NCBI GenBank assembly: GCA_037389465.1 | Contig: JAZARR010000214.1 | Location: 4,960,001-5,024,000 of the forward strand | Direction: 5' to 3' | Length of the DNA: 64,000 nt | From: Baylisascaris procyonis | Taxonomy: Eukaryota > Nematoda > Chromadorea > Rhabditida > Ascarididae | In this document: positions 26,193 through 37,100 of the stretch, one piece after another | Layout: each line of letters opens with the position of its first letter | Position numbering within the stretch: the stretch's first letter is position 1 | Translations under genes and position numbers: made by a program | Notes under the pieces: generated by a model | The model's database searches: none | What the model saw: the letters and a program-made list of their open reading frames with translations, nothing else | What the model was told of the DNA's origin: nothing

Positions 26193-26364
26193 TATTTGAA
26201 TCTGAAGATAGATTCATGGAAGTTTAGTGATTCAAATCAACATCCAAAGATGATATTACATATCGATTTCCAAAGATGATATTACATATTTGAATCTGAA
26301 GATAGATTCATGGAAATTTAGTGATTAAAATCAACATCCAAAGATGATATTACATATCGATTTC
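26193..26364. repeat. 94-bp tandem duplication
   Basis: The segment starting TTTGAATCTGAAGATAGATT at 26,195 recurs at 26,289, 94 bases later. The copies run to the CATATCGATTTC words at about 26,270 and 26,364 and differ at only two positions. No coding potential; a recent local duplication. Confidence 0.9.
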
Positions 26365-29300
26365 GAAGTTGATCAATCGGCTTCGAAACAAGTTATAGAC
26401 ACTCAAATGTATATAAGAATTTGCGACCGATTAAATAGCATCAGTGGTTACCTTCATATTTGGACTGGCGGAAACGTTTTTCTTTTTCAGGCGATGATGT
26501 AAGCTTTATGACTTTTTGAGCCATAAATAAAATGCATTGATAACGACAATGTATTTATGATTGAAATATTAGCAATGAATTTTTTCTAAAAGATGCATAT
26601 CGATGACGCATTATCTACACTATTATAAAACTCATCTACATTTTTTATCAATTGTCAATATTTTAAATCTTTTTCTCAATTCCTAACATTTTCTTGCCTC
26701 ATAAGCATGATCATAAAAGTGCATATCCTATCATCAAGTCACCGATACTTTTCCAATACTTTCAAATCCACTGAAATATGGAAATAGAGAGATTTGAAAG
26801 CGAATAAATAAATTTCAACAGGCATATTTAAATTTTTATTTTCTAGTGAAATCATATAGTGAGATAAATTTGCGAATAATTGTCACTGGATTTCATCATT
26901 TAGTAATAAATAAATAAAAACATTTCATTAATCTATTTATCATCGAAAAATTCATAAATTCTATTACTTCCACCTAAGAATCAGTTAAGTGGACAATTAT
27001 ATTTCTGTTGTATTATTATTTCATCGAAAATTTACCCGATAATCTAGCTAATCGAAAACTTATACTCAATATGATATTCAATTCAACACAGACATATTTT
27101 ATCAACTAATTTAATCCTCATTCATCTTATACACTCACATGAATATTCGATATTTAAGTTATTAGGCATTGTTAAGGTATATTTTACCCAAAAAATAAGA
27201 TTGTTCTTTTCATGTTATTATATTATTGAAAATGTGGGCAATTTTTAGGATTGTCGGAAGTTACTATTGACTCGAGTGAAAAATCATTTCCTTCTATATG
27301 CTGTTTTATGAGTTGATGATAATCTGCAAACAGCCGATAAGTTGAACAAGTAACCTATCATCAACAATGAACATCCGAAAGTTTTACGAACTAATAGATA
27401 TTATAATATGAGGAATAAATACGGCGAACCCTCATCGCCTAATTCCATCGCGAAATTTTTGAAAAATTTATAATTCTTGTAGGTAATATCTGGTATTATT
27501 GTTTTCATAAATCTCTCTTCCGATCATTCTTTAAAGACTCAATCCGAATGCTAGAAAAAGTCGTGAATCGACGACTAAGAATCTCTAATGGTACCTCTTA
27601 TTATTGAAATGACCCTCATTTTGTTCAATCAAAACTCATCTATAAAGAGCATTGAAAATGGTTACTTCAAATTAATAGTATTTTGGGCACAGTGAAAGTG
27701 GATATAAAAACTTTGAATAATACTGCAACTCTTGGAGCATCCGCATATAGTCAAATTAAAAAAAAAAAAAAAGAAGTCCCATTTCTCAACGCGAGGGTTT
27801 TTGCAGAAGAAATACGCATACGTCAATGATATAAATAAACAATCGCTGCGAATAAAATTAAATAAACGATTCATAGCGCTAGCTATCGGTCATTTAATAA
27901 TAAAGCCTAAAGTATGGCCAAATTAAATTATCGGGGCTTATGCATAAAGCAGCCGAGTTTCCATGGCTAATAAATGTGTAAGAAACTAGATCACAGTTTA
28001 ATAAAAAAAAAAACTTGTTGCTTTTATTGCTAATGATGGGCGAACAATTTCCGAACACCTTGAGATTACTGAATTTAAAAATGAAAGTAGTCCATCTTTT
28101 TTTTTTTTTTTAATTAATTTTCCGAATCGTCTATAAGAAAAGGTGATACATCTGGATAATAATAATCACTCGATGTTCATTCCTGAACAAATTCCATTCC
28201 TAGGAGTGATGGGTCAGCCATCTGGCAATTAGCTGACAGTTTATTGTTGTCATAAATTCTCTATAAACTATCTATTTAAAAAAGGCAACAAAAAATACAA
28301 ACTTTGTTAAACTTATGCCTAGAGATCAACAAAAGTTTTATTCTACCGATAAGATTTAAAAAAAAACCGATGGTATGGAAAGGACAGAAGAAGCACCACA
28401 ACAATATTTGTGTGGTGAACGTGAAAGATATCAACTGATGGAGGAAATACAATTGATGATATAAAATTTTTGATCTTCCTATGCCCTACATTAAGTACTT
28501 ATCACATTGCCTGAATCTCCCTCGCCAGATATTTAAAAAATCAGCACAAAGAATACGGCACAAATGGCAACAGTGAAAGTAAATGTTAACATTTCTCTCA
28601 GTTAAGAACTCATTAATATTCTAATGGACTTGTCTGTCGTGTTAATCCGAAGACGGTAGGCAATCAAGCGGATAAAGAAGCACTCTCGTTTTATCTGGTA
28701 TTAATATGCGCCAAGTAGAATTTGATATTTAGAAGCTCTTTAATTAGTTTAGCAACAAATTTTAGCGATATAACTAAACTACAGACTCTAAAATCATTGA
28801 ATAGAGGCTACAAATTAGAAATAGCGAACCGTAGAGTTTTTAAAAAATTTACAGTAAGAGGCATACATAAGCGAATTGCACTTTCCAGATGAGCAAATAG
28901 ACCACCTAAAATATTTCTATAATTGTTTAATGCGAGAGAACTAATGAAAAAAAAAGAACTCTTCCACTAGATAAATATTGATGTGAGATGATGCTTTTAT
29001 TATGATTTCTTCAAACATATTAAACGAGCAACCTTAATGCTTATGAATTCTAATAAATCTTTCTTGAGAAAATATATCGCATTTAATTAATTTAAATCGT
29101 ACTATATACCTAAGATCTACCTATATTATATGTCAAAATATTTCATGATCAAAAAAAAAATGAATTTTATTCTGAAAAATGGATTTGGAGAGTAGTCAAA
29201 AAAAATCGAAAAAAATGAATTTAATATAGAGAGTAGTCAAAAACGTTCTAAAAAATGAAATGGGATATTAATGCCAAACCAATAAAGTTGAAGAAGTGAT

Positions 29301-31835
29301 TGATTTGAGCAAAGCAATTTGATAATCGATACTAGACAAAATGTTGAAATGAAAAGAACCCATGAACGAGTAATTTTCCTTCAAAGCCATTTACTAATGA
29401 TAGAAGAAATTATTTTCGAAGATTATGATAGTCCGTTTTATATGAGTCACTTCAATGACCATTTCTAGGTCTGAAATGGCTCTTTAAGGATAACACATTC
29501 GACAAAACGGATCTATTAAAGTAAACCTAAGCAACGTGAAAATTTGCATCATTAACAAGTGACCTCAAAAGCTCGATGTAATCTGCGAGCATAACGAATC
29601 GAAAGAAATTGACCGAAATATTTTAGGTGCTAAGAAGTTTTCAATTATTCATCTATTATTTTATTTATTACTTACTTATGAAATATAACATTCAAACTCG
29701 TAAGTAAATATGGCTCAAATAGTAAAGTGTGGGTACTATTGCTGGAATATTAAAGAAATTTATTAGGAAATATTAGTTAAAGTAAATGAACTTTATAGCC
29801 TCATCCATATATAGGCATCTCGAAAAAGAAAGAAAAATACGCACAAATAACTAGATATTTGACGTCGAAGCAAATACCCCACACAGTTGGTTTGCAAAAG
29901 TGATAACTGAGATGAAATCATCACTCCCGAACTTCAAATAATACATGACATTCATTTCTATCTTTCTAGATCAACAATTATCCTCCTCATTGCTATTTTT
30001 ATGTTGAAGATCAAAGTTTATACTTTAGTTCGCATTCACTAATCACCATTACACATGTATCACCACTGATCACTTGAAAGTCCCTTTAACCTAAACCATC
30101 CAATACAATGAGAACAAATTCTGCTTATAGAAAGAAAAAAGTTACCAACACCAACTTTGATCAAAAGCGACCAAAAAAAAAAAAAAAAAAATGGGGATCA
30201 CGAATCAAGTCAGAGAATCGCTTGCGAAGTCATCATATGCGCGTATTTTGTTTGCTATAGTATTTGCACAGTCAGAATATGCACTATCACTATGATAACT
30301 AATATCGTTGATTGGAAGATTGATAGCACAGCTGCATGAAAGTTGAGCACAAATTACTGATGAATTACCAGATTCCACTCTCAATAACTTCAATAATTTT
30401 TGAACATTTTTTTTTCAAATTTTCTAATTTCTTTCCGCTTTACCGAAATTTTTCTTCTTCAATTTTTCGTTGATTACCTACAACTTTATTATAATAGGTT
30501 GAATGCGTTTTTTTTTACCCATATCAATGGGCATATGGCAACTTTCTCATCGTTTCATTTGCTCATTAATGTCATTCCTTCCACCTAGAAGAGCACTAAT
30601 CGCCTTGACAAATTTTTTTCTTTAATTTTCATTTCCGACGATTAAATCAAAAAAAAGATCTATTCCAAAAATTTGCAAAACCTATTGAAAAAAAAGCGAA
30701 TCACAATTTATCGCAACTTACTTAACTTAATGGAAAAAGGTGAGCATCAGAATATGATCGTTCATTTATCAATAAACTTCCCTTCTTAAAACCTTTTTTC
30801 TCCAAGGTGAATTTCAAGGTGAATATTTAAACACCAATATATAGTCCGTAATTCTTCTAGTCACTCATTTTTACTGCAATGCGCTCTTTCGTATTAAGAG
30901 GCATTTTAAGAAGGAAAAAAAAAATCGAACAAAAAAAAAATCTATATTTACACAAAGAAAATATATCAGAAAATCAATATAAATGCAAAAAGATTGCACA
31001 AACATTTCAGTAAATTTTAAATGATCTGCAATCATGTGGAGAGAATTTTGCAATGCGAATGTAAAGATTCTCCAAAATCGTATAAAAAAATGTCGATAAT
31101 TGTATAGAAACATTTCATCTTAAGGTAGATAATGTAAGAGAAGTGGTGTTTATTGCATTGCGAGTATATTGTGATTGCACTGAAATAATGTAAGAAATTA
31201 ATTCACTGTAAAGGATATTCGGAGAAAATGGAAACGCTGAGAATTTCGCATTCGAATAAATGCAAGTAAGAGGAAATTTTCAATTGCGATCTATACGATC
31301 TTTGAAAATCAAATAACGATACAATAACACAACTGAAAATCAAACCACATATATTTTTATTCTAACAAATCTAGATTTATTATTTTCAGTCAGAAATTGC
31401 TCTTTGAAATCTCCATTCGCCCATAATTATTCTACAGAACGAATCCTGTGAAATAAGCTTGAATATTTTCTACGGTTTTATGTTCGGTAAAGTATGAGGG
31501 AACCAGAAAAAAAAGGTATGGAACATTTTTTCATTACAAGCCTAAAATTTATTTTAAGGAACCTAGAATATAGATCGAGAAATTTCCTCAAAACATCTAA
31601 GCAATGCGTAATTCAGTGAGGATCAGAACAGATTGTGATGTTAAAATCGAGACTACCACATGTTAACATACAAGAATATTTCATCTTCTATGTGCACTAT
31701 TTACTTGTAATGCAAATTTACCAATACAACATTTTTTTTTCGTGAAACGTCTAGCTACTACATTTTTGAGTAGGAACTAAATTTTTCTAGATTTTTTTTT
31801 TTTTTGAGAAAAGAAAAACAAAAAAAAACCTGCTG

Positions 31836-32040
31836 CTATTCGTCGGGAAACAACTCGTGCGCACTTGACATTACTTCAGCAATAGCCGTAATGTACACAT
31901 AAGACAATCTTGCTTCCTGTATATTATCTTGTTGAATGCGACTAGTGATCTTGTTGAATACCCTGTGAATAGAGAATTGCCTATCTTCATGTTCGAACTC
32001 TGCGCAACATTCAGTTGCCCATAAATGCACATACGGAGCA
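31836..32040 (-). other. Candidate terminal exon or ORF fragment, unassigned
   Basis: Minus-strand open frame with protein-like composition, reading WATECCAEFEHEDRQFSIHR and then a Gln/Glu/Arg-rich stretch, ending ELFPDE and a TAG stop at 31,836. The preceding in-frame stop is near 32,043, so no initiator other than a GTG is available; it would have to be a spliced exon or a decayed ORF. Not recognised. It lies directly downstream, on the same strand, of the next coding-like frame (32,263-32,068), so both could come from one gene or pseudogene. Confidence 0.3.
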
Positions 32041-32067
32041 TTTCACAGATCGCTATGAATCCAACTC

Positions 32068-32263
32068 CTAAGTCGTTGTTGCTAGCTCGGTTTGTCGCCG
32101 ATATTGGTCGAGATACTTTGATTTCTTGATCGCGCTATCACAAAAGTACCAACGATGAAAAAAATCAATAGGTTTCTTTCGATCTCTAGCAGGGACCACA
32201 CTCTGGGTCTTGCTTGTGCGAAGGTTTTTGACCCTGTTTTGCAATTCTGCCTTTGATTTGCCC
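32068..32263 (-). other. Candidate exon or ORF fragment, Lys/Arg-rich, unassigned
   Basis: After an acceptor-like GCCTCCTTCAG on the minus strand, a frame of about 64 codons reads KSKAELQNRVKNLRTSKTQS, then RDRKKPIDFFHRWYFCD and SKYLDQYRRQTELATTT before a TAG. The amino-acid make-up is typical of a real protein (charged, amphipathic), but another frame is open too, and I do not recognise the family. It may be a decayed gene together with 32,040-31,836, or part of the mobile element whose reverse-transcriptase remnant lies just upstream on the same strand. Confidence 0.3.
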
Positions 32264-32318
32264 CTGAAGGAGGCACAAATCTTTCAGGGTCAAATCAAAG
32301 CTAGAGGGTCAAAAATTG
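32226..32318. repeat. Imperfect inverted repeat (long hairpin)
   Basis: TTTTTGACCCT at 32,226 pairs with AGGGTCAAAAA at about 32,308. Inside it, CTTTGATTTGCCCCTGAA (from 32,251) pairs with TTCAGGGTCAAATCAAAG (ending 32,300) with only one mismatched position pair. Arms are about 33-44 bases, the loop about 14 bases. The 5' arm has an extra 11-base bulge. Confidence 0.7.
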
Positions 32319-32699
32319 ACTATTGGAAGTCTACTCTCATAAAGGGAGCAAATATCATGCTAAATCTCCATTGGTGTTTTTCATGTGAAATCTTGATTTC
32401 AAATTCTAAATACATAAAACTCAAAACAAGAAAAGAGGTAAAGCATGCGATCACAAACTCATTAGATTATCCAGCAGTTGAATTGCTTTAGATGATTAGT
32501 GAAAGCAAAGGATGATATTAACAGGAAGGTTTCTTCCACACTCTCTAATGATCCGAAAAGAGTAAGAAACTGTCAACTCAATTTAAGATTGAAACTCACA
32601 AAAAAACAATTGAAAGCAACAAGCTCGTGATAAAGTACGTCAATTGATATAAAAGAATATTGAATCAATATATATCACTATCACAGAAATCTTTAATAA

Positions 32700-33058
32700 T
32701 TTTACAAGCAATGCAACGTCCAACCTAAGGCGGCGGTGTTGGAAAAAATCTGGAAGAGGATCACTAATCGATCTATAAATACTTACGAACATTGTTAAAT
32801 CATTCATAACGTGATTTACATATACTAGGAATCGTACGGGGTCCAATATGCTACGTTGCAGGATACCATTAACGATACTATGTGATTGCGGAAGTGATTC
32901 ACTCATTACGATTCGAAAGTTTCAACTATCCAGAAAGCAACGAATCCAATTTAGAAGCTTCTTTCCTGTGCCATAAGACGACAAATTGAATAAAAGTTTT
33001 TTATGGCTGATGGTATCAAATGCTTCGATGAGATGAACAGCAAAGTTCGAGGTCGAAC
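32700..33058 (-). pseudogene. Decayed non-LTR retrotransposon (LINE, CR1/jockey-like) reverse-transcriptase fragment
   Basis: Minus-strand reading shows the order of motifs of a LINE reverse transcriptase: EAFDTISHKKLL (RT motif A region), YGTGKKLLNWIRCFLDS, an in-frame TGA, then a degraded QSHSIVNGILQRSILDPVRF corresponding to the S.VLQGSVLGP motif B, and LVYVNHVMNDLTM. The catalytic ADD box expected next is missing: the reading goes directly from VSIY to RSISDP, consistent with a small deletion. With a stop codon and no active site it is not functional. A frame near 33,510-33,460 (ISHDEMIKFI) may be more of the same element. Subfamily not determined. Confidence 0.65.
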
Positions 33059-33059
33059 A

Positions 33060-34113
33060 CTTCTAGAAATCACATGGTTATTACTTAAGGCACATTGAAT
33101 GTATAACTAAATACATTCTGGGCTCTTCAGATATGCACAAGCGGCTTCTTACCGCCGTCCTTATATATGCTCATGTATGGATGTATGTGTCTGATGGTCG
33201 ATGTTGCGGACCAAAGAACTCACATCCACGGGACATGAGCCGTTCATAATAATATTCAGAAAAGAAATGACTATCTAACCAGAAAAATGCTCATTCACAT
33301 CTTCTGTACTTTATATTTTATTTCTTTCCGCATCTTTATTTTCTGTAACTTTTCTTGTAAATGGTCTCTGCTTTTTTTTGGTTTAATGGTCTTTGGGTTC
33401 AAATAAGACGAATGCCACATCATCAGGGATACTTACCAGCCGTTCATTCTTATTTTCTCTTCCGGATATCAATGAATTTGATCATTTCGTCGTGAGAAAT
33501 TGACCTGAATCTTTGTACAATATTACGGTAGACTACGGTAGATTAACAGTTATTTTGCTAATCACTGCACATTTCGGATCTCAAATGTCCTGCGAATTGG
33601 CTCATCGACGGAACGCATCGACGTTCCCGAAGCGTTGAACTACCTGCCGCTGTCGACTCTCATATATGTCAACAGGTGTTGGATGTAGAATCATCAAGAT
33701 TTTGCCGTACACTCGAATTCATGGATGACTATTTCTGTTCTGTCGATGATGAGTTGCAATATGATATGATATGATAAGTTTTTGATCAAGAGTGCCTGAT
33801 AAGTGATCGAGCAACGATTCCTCTTGGCTTAGTAAAGAGTTACAGTGCTACTGAATTTACTATTTGTCAAAAGCTGTTATATATCGCCGGTGACTGGTTT
33901 CAATTCAGCTGTCACTTAGATATAGTTATGTGAACTTTCTCACCCGGCCTTGCAAAGCTGTTTAAGCAGAGAAAACGATATCTTCTAATATGTTCGCATA
34001 ACTAGCTGGTTGTGAGCCGTTTATTTGGGCATTTTTTGTGCCAGTCGAGATCAGAGTTTTTCCCGATAGCTATAAACCAAGGAAATAATGTTTTTATGTC
34101 TTTTTTACAAATA
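33060..34113. other. Region upstream of TRMT11, no confident gene
   Basis: About 1 kb. A GC-richer patch at about 33,560-33,775 is open in two plus-strand frames and partly on the minus strand, and one frame ends CSVDDELQYDMI before a TGA at 33,772. There is no acceptor or ATG that would make it an exon. No promoter element could be assigned. Confidence 0.35.
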
Positions 34114-34129
34114 GTGAGTAGGATTTAAG
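34105..34129 (+). promoter_or_regulatory. Possible trans-splice acceptor before TRMT11 ATG
   Basis: CTTTTTTACAAATAG ends at 34,114, giving a 15-base 5' leader to the ATG at 34,130. The pyrimidine tract plus AG fits a nematode spliced-leader acceptor. Confidence 0.4.
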
Positions 34130-37100
34130 ATGACCAATACAGTGAGACAAGTTGACAGAGACGCAGAGGAAGATGAAAAGGCTATGCTACTCTTGAGCAC
34201 TTTTCAAAACCCAAAAAAAAGTCCTGTATTTGCAAAAATGAAGAAATATGTATTCATCTTTTCTCAAGCACATTTAGATTTTCGAATAGCTGAATTTCGA
34301 AGTGTTTGTTCGTTATTCGATATAGATGCGTGCTGTTCGAGGGATCTATCGGTCGAGGTCTGTTCTCTTTTTATAAAATTACTTATAATTATTGATTTAT
34401 ATCGGTAATGCGTTAAGAATAAGAGAATAGGTTGGAAAATGCTGCAATATAATCTTTCAAAAGCTGATATTTAGTGTTGATTAGATTTTTTTAAATTACT
34501 GGCAGCTGGTGTTGTTAAACTAGAGTCACCCGACTTATCAACTTCAACTAATACTTTCAAGGTATCTGGCAGTGGGGCCCCTGAGATTTAAACCTCAAGT
34601 TCTGAAGGCACCGCTTGCCGTTCACATAGAATTAAGTGAAAATTGCGATGTCCATCATGCGAAGTTTTCATATTGCATCGTTTCTGCGTTACAGCTGTTT
34701 GGCACTAAAAATTCTCATCAAATAGGTCAACAAAATTCTGTCATTAGTAAATAAAGTGGAAGTGGATCAACGAATGATCAGTCACATATATAGTACCAAT
34801 GAGTGAATATGCTTGCTGCACATATGTCATATGCATCATGTCTATAATGCAAAACGTGAACTATTGAAAGATTACTTGGCGCTTTTCTATACCACATGGT
34901 TTCCTTTCAACCATCTTGGATCCATTGCCACAGTTCATGCTTTCATGGCTCCGAATGAGCCATTTCTTTGAGAAATCGAACATTTCAATCCTAGATCTAT
35001 CATCTTATATGATGGCAACTTCGTTAATGATGAGTAAATATTGGAAGCCATTCTGATAGATATTGATGTCGTATTATGGGTTGGCAAAAAAATTCATATT
35101 AACTAATAAATTAAATGAACAGATAAGAAATTTCTGCTACAAATCAACGATAATTAAGTGCTTTATAATTGAATATTCATTAAAATTTTTTTCATTTCTA
35201 GAAACATGTATTCATATTGGAATTTGAATCGAATATTTATGTACATCGTATTCTATCACGTGCTATGCTTATCAAAGAGGCATTCGAATTGATCACCGTC
35301 TCAAATAATTATCAAAACCTCCTAGAGGATATTCGTATCAAATCGGCACAATTCGAGGTTTATATTCCGAATAATAAATATTTTTGGGGCAATCTCATTG
35401 TTTAAAAAAAGTGTTGTGTTGTTAATCACTCAGTGATAATTTTTTAAATACCGACTTTTTAATTTATGGTTTTATAGGATGTGCCAGTATCAATTCTAGG
35501 TTTATTATAAAATCCCAATATGAAATCACTAAATTTTGAATATAATTTAAAGCAGTAATCAAGGGATCTCTTAAACCACAAAAATGTCAATTTTGATTTT
35601 AACGATGCATTTATTTGACGCTTAGGTTACAAACAAATCATTAAAGCTGATCGATGCATCCGAACGATCGTATTTTCATTTATATACAATTGCACTAATT
35701 TGCTTCTGAGGATTTATAAATGATATGAAAATAGACTTGAAACATGACGTCATAAACTGAGGATGCTTCAAGAAGGATGCCTTTGTAAGTGAATGAATAT
35801 TTCAGCCGAATTCCATGAGAAAAAATTTCAAAATTGCATGTATTCTATTTCGTTAACATTATAAGCTTTCTGGCATATAATAAACTAGCGCGTACGAATG
35901 ACTCTGAAATGTCTTGTTCTGCTTCCCATCGTCCCCTTCTTCCGCTTTCCCATCCTTGAATCATCTTCCTGGATTGCATAAATTTCATGCTTTCAAATAT
36001 TTGACTTACTAACGGAAGCCGCTTAGCCGAAGCGCAAGACGATTCTTGTGCTCGCTAAATGAGCACAGCACACAGCTATCCATTGGGTGTAAAGTAATTT
36101 TATTTTGTAATAAAAGTTGCAGAAGATTTGCTTTCGAATCCAAGCTTAAAATTGGTCTTATAAGGTAGAAAAAAGATGCAGTGAAGAAATTGCGGTGATA
36201 ATCTCCCTATTTAGACACAACAGAATTGGATGACTATCAATAAGAAAGTGTATGCGTATTAAAATGTATTGATGATAAACCGATTTTTAATAGCAAAACT
36301 ATTTTCTCCACATGGGCTAATAATCCTGTTCTTTTGGTTGAACGAATGAGATATAGGTGAGTCGACAATGTCTGCTAAAAAATTGTACAATTCATATTTA
36401 TGCAAAATTTTCAAATAGTGATGGAATTTTGCATATGAAACGAGTTTCTTTTTAATTAGTCGAGTGTTTTTTTTTTTTGTTTCAGAAATACAATTCATCG
36501 TCGCAATCTTTTGCAATTCGTGTTCGGACATTTGGAAAGAAACGTGATGCGGATTATTGCCGAAAAATTATTGATGTAAGTTTGCAATTTTTTTTTTTAA
36601 ATGCAATAGTTCGAAAATATTTATTTCCATCCTCCTCCCATTGCAATAATTTCTCGTTAAAAAAAACCCCTTCTTGTGTCGCTTATTTCCCGCCCATTCG
36701 AAAATTATGGCCTATACTACTTGGAAGAATAATTTCTATTGTTTATTTTTGAAAAATGTTTGTAATTATTTATGTTGAAAAGCGCAAGCTTGAAACATTC
36801 AGTTCTTGCAAACATAGGTAGTGAGGAAATTATGTAGGAAGTGATATGCGGTATGTGCTGGAATCGTGGTTGATACGGCGATCGTCTAGTTTGTATCCGA
36901 GGGTTCTCTAAACCAACATCCGCTTCGATCCAGCAATTTCGCAGAAATATTTATTCTAGAAGATTCAGCGCGGTCCCATATGCATGGATACCTTTAGTAC
37001 TAGTAAATTAATGTAAAAATTATTCATTTGTCGAACATGTTCTGAACATAAGTTCTGAGTTGATGAATATTAGTATAAGGTTATGGTTATCTTTTTTCGG

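Larger units (their letters stand above)
21350..31800. other. Gene-poor AT-rich intergenic DNA
   Basis: About 10.5 kb with no recognised gene. It is very AT-rich from 25.4 kb onward, with many poly-A and poly-T runs and a poly-C run near 25,286. It includes the long TA microsatellite, a GC-rich island, the 23-bp minisatellite and the 94-bp duplication listed separately. Confidence 0.5.

Noticed and set aside
32082..32276. Overlapping minus-strand frame (NQRQNCKTGSKTFAQ)
   Set aside because: The frame shifted by one base has clearly more protein-like composition and a better acceptor, so this one is taken as its shadow.
34572..34754. 60-codon plus-strand frame in TRMT11 intron 1 (GPLRFKPQVLKAPLAV)
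   Set aside because: The GPLRFK word resembles a carboxylesterase motif by chance; the flanking TRMT11 exons join in phase without it and no other esterase motif is present.
36873..36945. tRNA-like segment (GATCGTCTAGT resembling an A box, GCTTCGATCC resembling a B box) in TRMT11 intron 3
   Set aside because: Acceptor-stem and T-stem positions do not pair and the conserved G53:C61 pair is missing; at best a degenerate tRNA relic.
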